DNA of 20,666 bases, taken from NCBI GenBank assembly GCA_964348015.1, contig CAYGBC010000056.1, positions 1 through 20,666 on the forward strand. The letters run 5' to 3'. This DNA comes from SOIA01 sp964348015. GTDB taxonomy: Bacteria; Acidobacteriota; Aminicenantia; Aminicenantales; Aminicenantaceae. Every line of letters begins with the position of its first letter. Position 1 is the first letter of the stretch. This document shows positions 1 through 5,983 of the stretch, piece by piece. A program made the position numbers and the translations under genes. The notes beneath the pieces were generated by a model. That model worked only from the letters and a program-made list of their open reading frames with translations, did not search any database and was not told the origin of the DNA.

Positions 1-2
1 AA

Positions 3-32
3 GAGATTGCCACGCTTTGCTCGCAATGACAC
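3..32 (-). repeat. Family A short palindromic repeat
   Basis: Minus-orientation copy; read on the minus strand it begins GTGTCATTGCGAGC and ends GCGTGGCAATCTC. The same unit recurs about a dozen times in the window, always outside genes. The arms ATTGC..GC and GC..GCAAT form an imperfect hairpin. The rest of 33-140 is AT-rich with no gene that I can support. Confidence 0.85.
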
Positions 33-147
33 CTTTATCCTCATTATCATCAATAAAAGTGTTACTTAATTACTGAGCATAAACAACAGGCCAATCTATA
101 AAAATCAATCTGTCATTATAATCCTTACTAAAGCCAAGTTCTATCAT

Positions 148-176
148 TTGACATTCGACACGGCCAGTGTTAAAAA
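148..176 (+). promoter_or_regulatory. Predicted sigma70 promoter of the DPP IV gene
   Basis: TTGACA at 148-153, a 17-nt spacer and TAAAAA at 171-176, with a TGT extended -10 just before it. The predicted start near 183 gives a leader of about 23 nt carrying the Shine-Dalgarno gaggagg at 192-198. The -35 lies in CATTTGACATT, which also occurs in family B repeats read backwards. Confidence 0.5.
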
Positions 177-205
177 CTCATTTGATTTTATGAGGAGGAT
201 ACCAG

Positions 206-2401
206 ATGAAAAATAATAAACGGATATCTATTTTCGGATTAATGGCTCTCTTTTTCTTTCTGTGTTTAAACGCCTCTGCTTGGTCACAGGAAACAAAATC
301 GAAGAAATTGACCTACGCGCAGGTCTACGAGCGCGCCGAACCGCGCCTCTTCCAGTCGCTTCCCTCTATTCGGTCCTGGCTGGATGATGAACATTGCCTT
401 CTCTCAGAAAGAGACGAGAAGACCAAAACGACCAAACTCTACAGAGTGAATGCCAAGAAAGGCAAGAAGACTCTTTTTCTTGACTACGGAGAAATCCAGA
501 AAAACCTCCCCAAAGGCATCAGAGCCACGGCTGTCAGTGCCTCCACGCCTGACTACAGCCGCTTTCTCTACTCGTTCAGGAATGACCTGTATCACTACTC
601 AGTCCGGACCGGCCGGTTCAAACGGCTCACCGCCGCTCCGGAGCCCGAGAGAAATCCCCGCTTCTCACCGAACGGAAAGTATGTGGCCTTCACCCGGAAC
701 CACAATCTTTTTGCGGTGGATGTTGAAAACGGGCTGGAATACCAGCTGACCACCGACGGGTCAGACACCATCTACAACGGATGGGCCTCCTGGGTGTACT
801 ACGAAGAAATCCTCGGAAGACGCTCGCGGTACGCGGCTTTCTGGTGGTCGCCGGACAGCCGCATGCTGGCGTTCCTGCGCTTTGACGACAGCCCTGTCCC
901 CATATTTCCGATCTTCCGGGCTAGAGGAACTCACGGCGAGCTCGAGAAAGAACGGTATCCCAAATCCGGAGACCCGAATCCCAAGGTCAAGCTGGGCATA
1001 GTGGGGATTCAAGACAGGAAAATTGTCTGGGCGGATATCGATGAAAACGCTGACCACTATGTCGCCTGGCCTTTTTGGTTCGCCGACAGCTCCAAGCTCA
1101 CCTTTCAGTGGATGAACCGCGACCAGAACAACATCAAGATCTACACGGTCGATCCTAAGACCGGAAAGAAAACAGAAATATTTGATGAGAAGCAGACCTC
1201 CTGGGTAGAATTTTTCGAAGACCTTTACTTTTTTGAGGACGGGAGCGGATTCCTGCTCCGGAGCAGCGTCGACGGTTGGAGCCATCTCTACTCTTACGAC
1301 CTGGAGGGGAACCTGAAGAAGAGACTGACTGAAGGCCAATGGTCCGTCTGGGGAGTATCCCTCGTGGATGAAAAGAACAAAAGGATATTTTTTTCTGCCA
1401 ATAAAGGAGAAACGACTGAGCGGCATCTTTTCTGCGTGAATCTCGACGGCACAGGCCTCAAACGCTTGACCGGGGAGCCAGGTTCTCATCGAGGGCGCGT
1501 CTCGCCGGCGGGAAGCTATTTTATCGATTCTTTCTCGAACACCACCACACCATCGAAAATGGACCTCTACCGGACAGACGGATCTCTCGTGAGAAACTTA
1601 GGGGAGAGCCGGACTGACCTCATGAAAGAATATGCACTCGGGAAAAAAGAGCTGCTTTCGATTCCTACAGAAAACGGGTGGGACCTTCCGGCGTACTGGA
1701 TCCTTCCGCCCGATTTTGACAAGACCAAAAAATACCCCGTGCTCTTCAGGATCTACGGGGGCCCGGGCGGAGGGACAGTCTCGAATTCCTATCCTTATCT
1801 TTCTTACCTCTACTTTGCTCAAGAAGGAATCATCATCTTCAGCGTCGACCACCGCTGTTCCGGTCATTTCGGAAAAAAAGGCATGTCGCTCATGCACCGC
1901 AGCCTCGGCAAATGGGAGATGCATGACCTGATCGAAGCCGTGAAATGGCTCCGGAAAAAGACGTTTGTCGATGCGACAAAGATCGGAATCTCCGGAGGGA
2001 GCTACGGCGGTTACATCACATGCATGGCCCTGACATACGGAGCGGACTACTTCACGCATGGATGGGCCAGTTCGTCTGTCACCCGTTGGGAGCTCTACGA
2101 CACAGTCTACACGGAGCGCTACATGGACAGGCCCGTTGATAATCCGGAGGGGTACAAATTCGGATCGGCTCTGACGCATGCGGACAAATACAAGGGTGTC
2201 CTGGTCCTCACTCACGGAACCATGGATGACAATGTTCACATGCAGAACACCATGCAGTTGATCGATAAGCTGATCGACCTCGGCAAAAAATTCGTGTTCA
2301 TTCCTTATCCCAACCAGAGACACGGTTACGGCGGGAAGAAAAGAGAGCACTCCAACCGGAATTTCGTGGATTTCTGGTTCAAGCACTTCCTCGACCGCTG
2401 A
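206..2401 (+). CDS. Exported dipeptidyl peptidase IV-type serine peptidase (S9 family)
   Basis: Predicted to remove N-terminal dipeptides (X-Pro type) from peptides outside the cytoplasm. Residues 1-25 form a signal peptide ending NASA before WSQE. About 35-500 form the DPP IV beta-propeller, with the substrate-amine-binding Glu pair in WVYYEE (E200, E201) followed by FWWSPDS. About 520-731 form the alpha/beta-hydrolase domain. The catalytic triad is visible: S599 in GGSYGG, D674 in GTMDDNVH and H706 in NQRHGYG. At 731 residues it is a normal full-length member. The ATG is fixed by gaggagg 7 nt upstream. A hairpin follows the stop at once, suggesting single-gene transcription. Family membership is firm; the exact cleavage preference is inferred from the Glu pair. 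Likely role: peptide scavenging in a protein-degrading lifestyle. Confidence 0.93.
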   Translation: MKNNKRISIFGLMALFFFLCLNASAWSQETKSKKLTYAQVYERAEPRLFQSLPSIRSWLDDEHCLLSERDEKTKTTKLYRVNAKKGKKTLFLDYGEIQKNLPKGIRATAVSASTPDYSRFLYSFRNDLYHYSVRTGRFKRLTAAPEPERNPRFSPNGKYVAFTRNHNLFAVDVENGLEYQLTTDGSDTIYNGWASWVYYEEILGRRSRYAAFWWSPDSRMLAFLRFDDSPVPIFPIFRARGTHGELEKERYPKSGDPNPKVKLGIVGIQDRKIVWADIDENADHYVAWPFWFADSSKLTFQWMNRDQNNIKIYTVDPKTGKKTEIFDEKQTSWVEFFEDLYFFEDGSGFLLRSSVDGWSHLYSYDLEGNLKKRLTEGQWSVWGVSLVDEKNKRIFFSANKGETTERHLFCVNLDGTGLKRLTGEPGSHRGRVSPAGSYFIDSFSNTTTPSKMDLYRTDGSLVRNLGESRTDLMKEYALGKKELLSIPTENGWDLPAYWILPPDFDKTKKYPVLFRIYGGPGGGTVSNSYPYLSYLYFAQEGIIIFSVDHRCSGHFGKKGMSLMHRSLGKWEMHDLIEAVKWLRKKTFVDATKIGISGGSYGGYITCMALTYGADYFTHGWASSSVTRWELYDTVYTERYMDRPVDNPEGYKFGSALTHADKYKGVLVLTHGTMDDNVHMQNTMQLIDKLIDLGKKFVFIPYPNQRHGYGGKKREHSNRNFVDFWFKHFLDR

Positions 2402-2444
2402 TCAAAAAGAGAAACATCGCACTTAATTACATTGAATAAAATTA

Positions 2445-2490
2445 GGGGGACATCATACATATTTAAATTAAGTATGATGTCCCTCTTTTA
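2445..2490 (+). terminator. Long hairpin after the DPP IV gene (terminator-like, family C palindrome)
   Basis: GGGACATCATAC (2447-2458) and GTATGATGTCCC (2472-2483) form a perfect 12-bp stem around a 13-nt AT-rich loop, followed by TCTTTTAAT. It could stop transcription from the peptidase gene 45 nt upstream. Its GGGG-led arm also resembles the other palindromes here, so it may be a repeat copy recruited as a terminator. Confidence 0.55.
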
Positions 2491-2501
2491 ATATGTGTCA
2501 G

Positions 2502-2593
2502 GTGTCATTGCGGGCAAAGCGCGGCAATCTCATGAGGAAAAATGTATTTATTCTTACGAGATTGCCACGTCGCTGTGCTCCTCGCAATGACAG
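2502..2593. repeat. Inverted pair of family A repeats (BIME-like)
   Basis: A plus copy at 2502-2531 (GTGTCATTGCGGGC, then GCGCGGCAATCTC) faces a minus copy of the longer subtype at 2558-2593, with 26 nt between them. The outer ends are TGTCATTG and CAATGACA. The pair could fold into one long hairpin. Confidence 0.8.
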
Positions 2594-2620
2594 TAAAATT
2601 AAACATTCTACAATTCCCTG

Positions 2621-2685
2621 TGTTGTTGCGAGCAAAACGCAGCAATCCCATCCAGGTGCCATTGCGGGCAAAGCGCGGCAATCTC
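2621..2685 (+). repeat. Two directly repeated family A copies
   Basis: Copies at 2621-2649 (diverged, TGTTGTTGCGAGC) and 2655-2685 (TGCCATTGCGGGC, then GCGCGGCAATCTC), both plus, 5 nt apart. With the pair just upstream this fills most of the 413-nt gap between the peptidase and mgtC genes; no gene is supported there. Confidence 0.75.
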
Positions 2686-2717
2686 TTACAGAAAAACGGA
2701 GGCCGGCCTCCCGCAAC

Positions 2718-2750
2718 TTCAGAAATGTCAAATGTGGGGATGCGACCCCT
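2718..2750 (+). repeat. Family B repeat
   Basis: A 33-nt unit matching the one at 4747-4779 at 30 of 33 positions: TTCAGAAATGTCAAATG, then GATGCGACCCCT. It lies about 65 nt before the mgtC start. The three differences are all in the middle, TGGG here versus TTAA there. Confidence 0.75.
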
Positions 2751-2755
2751 TGTAC

Positions 2756-2785
2756 TTGTCTTCTGATTTTTGATTGTGATACATT
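2756..2785 (+). promoter_or_regulatory. Possible promoter of mgtC-rdgB
   Basis: TTGTCT at 2756-2761, an 18-nt spacer and TACATT at 2780-2785 preceded by TGA (extended -10 pattern). The predicted start near 2792 would give a 23-nt leader with gaagg 2 nt and gaggg 6 nt before the ATG. Weak match to consensus. Confidence 0.3.
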
Positions 2786-2814
2786 AGCTGCAAATACAAC
2801 GGTGAGGGAAGGAT

Positions 2815-3453
2815 ATGAATATCATTGAAATCATACTCAAGCTTCTCCTGGCTGTGGCTCTGGGTGGACTCGTCGGCCTGGAAAGGGAGACCAGCCAAAA
2901 ACCCGCTGGATTCAGGACAAATATTTTGATCTGTGTGGGCTCAGCCATGATGATGATCCTCTCTGGGCTGCTTCTCGGGGGAGAGGGAACAGACCTGACG
3001 CGAATTGCCGCAGGCGTGATCACGGGCATAGGATTCATCGGAGCGGGAACGATCATTCAAGCCCGCGGAAGCATAGTCGGCCTCACCACCGCGGCCACAC
3101 TCTGGGCTATGGCTGGATTGGGGCTCGTAATCGGTGCCGGATATTATTTGGTAGCCGTCATTTTCACCGGGATTGTCATCCTGACTCTTGTCATCTTCCG
3201 CTACATTGAACACTACTTCCTGAAAGGATCGTCGTACATTTATCATCTTACGGCCAAATTCTCCAAAGACCTTCTCGTCAACGCAAAAAAGTTAGCGCTC
3301 CATGATGGAATTAAATTCGACCAGATCAACCTTAAAAAGGAAGGAAATCTGGCCACTGTCGCCCTATCCTTCCATGCCACGGAGGAAAAGGAACAGAGAT
3401 TCAACGCAAACCTTCTCAACCTGGCTGATGTGATTGAGATAAATATTGAATAA
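2815..3453 (+). CDS. MgtC/SapB family membrane protein
   Basis: Inner-membrane protein of the MgtC/SapB family, linked in other bacteria to low-Mg2+ growth, membrane potential and, in pathogens, survival in macrophages. Seen here: an N-terminal helix running into GGLVGLERE (residues 17-25), the conserved KPAGFRTNIL (29-38), then hydrophobic segments at about 36-55, 62-82, 90-110 and 112-130. A soluble C-terminal domain at about 140-212 fits the ACT-like tail of the longer members. Length of 212 is typical. The ATG follows gagggaagg closely. The last 8 nt overlap the next gene. Nothing points to a virulence role here; ion or envelope homeostasis is the safer reading. Confidence 0.88.
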   Translation: MNIIEIILKLLLAVALGGLVGLERETSQKPAGFRTNILICVGSAMMMILSGLLLGGEGTDLTRIAAGVITGIGFIGAGTIIQARGSIVGLTTAATLWAMAGLGLVIGAGYYLVAVIFTGIVILTLVIFRYIEHYFLKGSSYIYHLTAKFSKDLLVNAKKLALHDGIKFDQINLKKEGNLATVALSFHATEEKEQRFNANLLNLADVIEINIE

Positions 3454-4057
3454 AAGACAACTCCTTCTGGCTACAACAAACCAGGGAAAAGCCAGGGAGA
3501 TTGAAAGTTACCTTTCAGGTTTAAACATCGAGATTCTTTCCCTCAAAGAACTCGGGCCATTCGAGTCTTTCTCCGAGACTGGAACAACATTCGATGAAAA
3601 CGCCAGAGGAAAGAGTCTTTTCTACAGCATGAGTTGGGAGGGCCTCACGCTGGCAGAAGACTCCGGACTCGAAATCGAGGCGCTCGACGGTGAACCAGGA
3701 GTCTTATCTGCCCGGTATTCCGGGGAACAGGCAACCGATGAGAAAAACAATCAGAAGGTCCTCGAACGGATGAAAGGAGTTCCATCCGAAAAGAGGAAGG
3801 CCCGATTCGTCTCCTGTATGGCTCTCTCCCGGAAGGGAAAAATCATCACAGAAATCAAAGAATCCGCTGAAGGTGTTATCACTTTCGAGAAAAAGGGCAC
3901 GCATGGGTTTGGATATGATCCACTCTTCTACTATCCTCCGCTTCAAAAAACTTTTGCCGAACTCCTGCCCGAGCAGAAAAACAAGGTCAGCCACAGAGGA
4001 CGCGCCCTGAAGAAAATCAAAGCGTACCTGCAGGATCATCTGGGGCCAGACCTTTAA
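3446..4057 (+). CDS. rdgB: XTP/dITP diphosphatase (RdgB/HAM1, non-canonical purine NTP pyrophosphatase)
   Basis: Hydrolyses dITP, ITP and XTP to the monophosphate plus PPi in the cytosol, keeping deaminated purines out of DNA and RNA. Family motifs in order: ATTNQGK (9-15), FDENARGKS (49-57), AEDSGLEIEALDGEPG (70-85) with the catalytic acidic residues, GFGYDPLF (154-161) and SHRGRA (182-187). At 203 residues it is full length. The start is TTG at 3446, 8 nt before the end of mgtC; no ATG fits and MNKRQLLLATTN begins just before the first motif, so the start is convincing despite a poor Shine-Dalgarno. Translation is probably coupled to mgtC. No strong terminator follows; a 5-bp hairpin at 4071-4084 is the only candidate. 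Confidence 0.93.
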   Translation: MNKRQLLLATTNQGKAREIESYLSGLNIEILSLKELGPFESFSETGTTFDENARGKSLFYSMSWEGLTLAEDSGLEIEALDGEPGVLSARYSGEQATDEKNNQKVLERMKGVPSEKRKARFVSCMALSRKGKIITEIKESAEGVITFEKKGTHGFGYDPLFYYPPLQKTFAELLPEQKNKVSHRGRALKKIKAYLQDHLGPDL

Positions 4058-4170
4058 AGATCCGGTCTTTCTCGTATTCACGAGTTCTGTATAAAATCCG
4101 TTCTTCCCGCCTCAGATTTCAACAACATGCGTCAACGATATTTGAGAATCGATCAGTCTTATCCAAGTGC

Positions 4171-4190
4171 AAAAGGTCTGACCCCGAAAA
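4171..4190. repeat. Possible fragment of a family B/C element
   Basis: AAAAGGTCTGACCCCGAAAA lies in the 155-nt gap between convergent rdgB and the comEA-like gene. GGTCTGACCCC is a half-palindrome with the CGACCCC-type end seen in family B. It may be a decayed copy; the rest of 4058-4212 holds nothing I can support. Confidence 0.3.
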
Positions 4191-4212
4191 ATCGATGATT
4201 TCTCCCGGGCGA

Positions 4213-4512
4213 CTACCCGACTGTAATCCGGTCCCTGATCTGCTGGAAAGTCTTTTCTCCGATCCCTTTGACCTTCATTATTTCCTCGATCTTCTTGAAC
4301 TTCCCGTGTGTTTTCCGGAAATCAACGATTCTCTGCGCCACTTTCTCTCCTATTCGGGGGAGCTCTTGAAGCTCAGCGACGGATGCGGTGTTGATGTTGA
4401 TCTTTTTCTCGCTGCTTTTCTCTGCGGCCTGAGCAGTGAGAGGAAAAACAAAAGAAAACACGAGCCCAAAGACAACACTCAACACTACACTCCTGATCAT
4501 AAAGTTATTCAT
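4213..4512 (-). CDS. Exported ComEA-like helix-hairpin-helix DNA-binding protein
   Basis: Small exported protein expected to bind double-stranded DNA without sequence preference, as ComEA does during uptake of transforming DNA. Residues 1-29 form a signal peptide ending TAQA. About 38-97 form the paired HhH unit: KININTASVAELQELPRIG, then a second turn VKGIGEKTF. The start is the ATG at 4512, not one 60 nt upstream, because a perfect aaaggagg (minus strand, 4525-4518) sits 5 nt before it and the protein then begins with the signal peptide. The 99-residue length fits single-domain periplasmic ComEA proteins. With DprA also in the window it hints at natural competence, though no ComEC or type IV pilus genes are seen. 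Such proteins also occur in non-competent bacteria. Confidence 0.87.
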   Translation of the reverse strand: MNNFMIRSVVLSVVFGLVFSFVFPLTAQAAEKSSEKKININTASVAELQELPRIGEKVAQRIVDFRKTHGKFKKIEEIMKVKGIGEKTFQQIRDRITVG

Positions 4513-4517
4513 AGATA

Positions 4518-4525
4518 CCTCCTTT
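4518..4525 (-). promoter_or_regulatory. Ribosome binding site that fixes the comEA-like start
   Basis: Minus-strand AAAGGAGG followed by TATCT and ATG. Its position rules out the longer reading frame beginning at 4572. Confidence 0.85.
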
Positions 4526-4686
4526 CGCATCTCTCCTCTGCAATTTTTGGGCCAAAAGTGACGTAACTGCATCTCCTTTTATTTCAACATTTTGCAAATA
4601 GCGCGCACGAAAAAAAGTCAATGGCTGTTGACATCCCCCGCCTCCAGAAGACAACTCCGGTTTCCACAAATCCCAACGTTATTCAA

Positions 4687-4716
4687 GTGTCGTTGTGAGC
4701 GGAGCGCGGCAAATTC
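4687..4716 (+). repeat. Family A repeat (diverged)
   Basis: GTGTCGTTGTGAGCGG, then AGCGCGGCAAATTC, in plus orientation; two transitions in the left arm and an extra A in the right mark an old copy. It lies in the 485-nt gap between xerC and the comEA-like gene, which holds only repeats and no supportable gene. Confidence 0.7.
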
Positions 4717-4746
4717 TTATTAAAAAATAGACTCTTCTCCCTCGAT

Positions 4747-4779
4747 TTCAGAAATGTCAAATGTTAAGATGCGACCCCT
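4747..4779 (+). repeat. Family B repeat
   Basis: Best-preserved copy: TTCAGAAATGTCAAATG, TTAA, GATGCGACCCCT. It sits between two family A copies, the same nested arrangement seen between the peptidase and mgtC genes. Confidence 0.78.
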
Positions 4780-4792
4780 ATTTACTATTAAA

Positions 4793-4905
4793 GTGTCATT
4801 GCGAGCGACCGAAGGGAGTGTGGCAATCCCGTAAAAAAGATGCCTTATTTCCTTATTGACCTCATTTTTCTGTATGAGATTGCCACGCTTCGCTCGCAAT
4901 GACAC
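4793..4905. repeat. Inverted pair of family A repeats (BIME-like)
   Basis: A plus copy at 4793-4830 (GTGTCATTGCGAGCGACC, ending GTGTGGCAATCCC) faces a minus copy at 4876-4905 across 45 nt. The outer 14 nt, GTGTCATTGCGAGC and GCTCGCAATGACAC, are perfect inverted repeats, so the 113-nt block resembles a miniature element with matching ends. Confidence 0.8.
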
Positions 4906-4997
4906 TTATCAATAGCAAGAAAGAGGATAGGCCACTTTTTCGAATGAGGACTTTCCCTTACAAACCTTTTAGAAGAAAGGAAGTGCTCTTCCCCTAT

Positions 4998-5882
4998 TTA
5001 GGAGCGGGGGTGGCTTTTTTTGTAGACTTTGAGGAGTTGTTTCAGGTCCAGGTGGGTGTATTTCTGGGTGGTGGCCAGGCTCTCGTGCCCCAGAAGCTCC
5101 TGGATAACCCTCAAATCCGCCCCTCTGCTCAGAAGGTGAGACGCGAAGGAGTGGCGGAGAGAGTGGGGGCTGATCTTCCGCCGCAGAGCCGTGATGCGGA
5201 TGTACTTATCAACGATCCTCTCGACTGAACGCGCAGTGAGCCTCTTTCCCCGGTAGTTCAAAAACAGGGCCTGCTCATCGATGTCGCCTTTGTTGAGATG
5301 AATCCTGGCCCGGATGTAAAAAGACAGGCTGTCCTCCGCTTTTTTACCGAACGGAACCAGCCTTTCCTTCTTGCCTTTTCCCCTGATCCGGATCAGCCTC
5401 TCTGTAAAATCCACATCCTCGAGGTTGATCCCGACGAGCTCGCTTACCCGAATCCCTGTCGCATACATCAGCTCCAGCACACACTTGTCCCTGAGATCCA
5501 GAGGCTGTTTGTCGTCAGGAATATCCAGGAACTCAGCCATCTCGTCCTCGGAGAGGAAAGACGGCACATGTTTTTCCTGCTTAGGAGTGGCCACGATCTT
5601 GGCCGGGTTATCCTCCACCCATTTCTTCTGCATGCAGAACTGGAGGAAGGTGCGGATGGCTGCGAGCTTCCGGGCAATAGTTGATTTTTTGTTCTTCCTC
5701 TCCTGAAGCCTGGCCAGGAATCCCCGGAGGACGATATTGTCGATCTCCCTCAGCTTCACGCCCCCCTCTTCCAGGTAATCGGCCAGCTGGAGCAAATCTC
5801 TCTGGTAGCTGGCGATGGTATGCGGAGAGGCGTTTTTCTCGTGTTTTAAGGATGAAAGGAACTGTCCGAGTTCTTTCCTCAT
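4998..5882 (-). CDS. xerC: XerC/XerD-type tyrosine recombinase
   Basis: Site-specific recombinase expected to act at the chromosomal dif site with a partner to resolve dimers before division. N-terminal SAM-like core-binding domain at about 1-95 (SPHTIASYQRDLLQLADYL), catalytic domain at about 105-290. All six catalytic residues are visible: R145 (TGIRVSEL), K169 (RGKGKKERL), H240 and R243 (HSLRHSFASHL), H266 (LLGHESLATTQ) and nucleophile Y275 (KYTHLD). At 294 residues it is the normal Xer size, without the extensions of phage or ICE integrases. It lies 101 nt after topA on the same strand; dprA-topA-xerC is a common order and argues for a housekeeping Xer. The ATG has no clear Shine-Dalgarno. 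XerC versus XerD cannot be settled from sequence alone. Confidence 0.9.
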   Translation of the reverse strand: MRKELGQFLSSLKHEKNASPHTIASYQRDLLQLADYLEEGGVKLREIDNIVLRGFLARLQERKNKKSTIARKLAAIRTFLQFCMQKKWVEDNPAKIVATPKQEKHVPSFLSEDEMAEFLDIPDDKQPLDLRDKCVLELMYATGIRVSELVGINLEDVDFTERLIRIRGKGKKERLVPFGKKAEDSLSFYIRARIHLNKGDIDEQALFLNYRGKRLTARSVERIVDKYIRITALRRKISPHSLRHSFASHLLSRGADLRVIQELLGHESLATTQKYTHLDLKQLLKVYKKSHPRS

Positions 5883-5983
5883 TATGAATATTGTACTCGA
5901 TGCGGACGGCCGAATGAAAGAGGCTTCAGAATCTTATCCCCTCTTCCGGCTCTCTTTCCCCCTCAGTCCCTATCCTGTGAGGA

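Noticed and set aside
761..1489. 242-codon antisense frame inside the peptidase gene
   Set aside because: No recognisable protein pattern; mirrors the codon structure of a clear S9 peptidase on the other strand. The 262-codon frame at 1598-2386 was rejected for the same reason.
2493..2828. Open frame of 111 codons between the peptidase and mgtC genes
   Set aside because: It translates repeat DNA (peptides such as SLRAKRGNL and PRNDS recur wherever family A is read through) and overlaps a hairpin and the mgtC start.
4513..4572. Longer N-terminus for the comEA-like protein
   Set aside because: It would place a strong Shine-Dalgarno inside the coding region and bury the signal peptide.
4720..4905. 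Open frame of 61 codons, minus strand
   Set aside because: Again repeat translation (SLRAKRGNL, VARNDT) with no ribosome site.
4687..4905. CRISPR array
   Set aside because: The repeated units differ in length, orientation and spacing, and no cas gene is present.
4998..5882. Integrase of a mobile element
   Set aside because: Its length, full Xer catalytic set and position after dprA-topA point to the housekeeping recombinase; no att-like direct repeats were found beside it.
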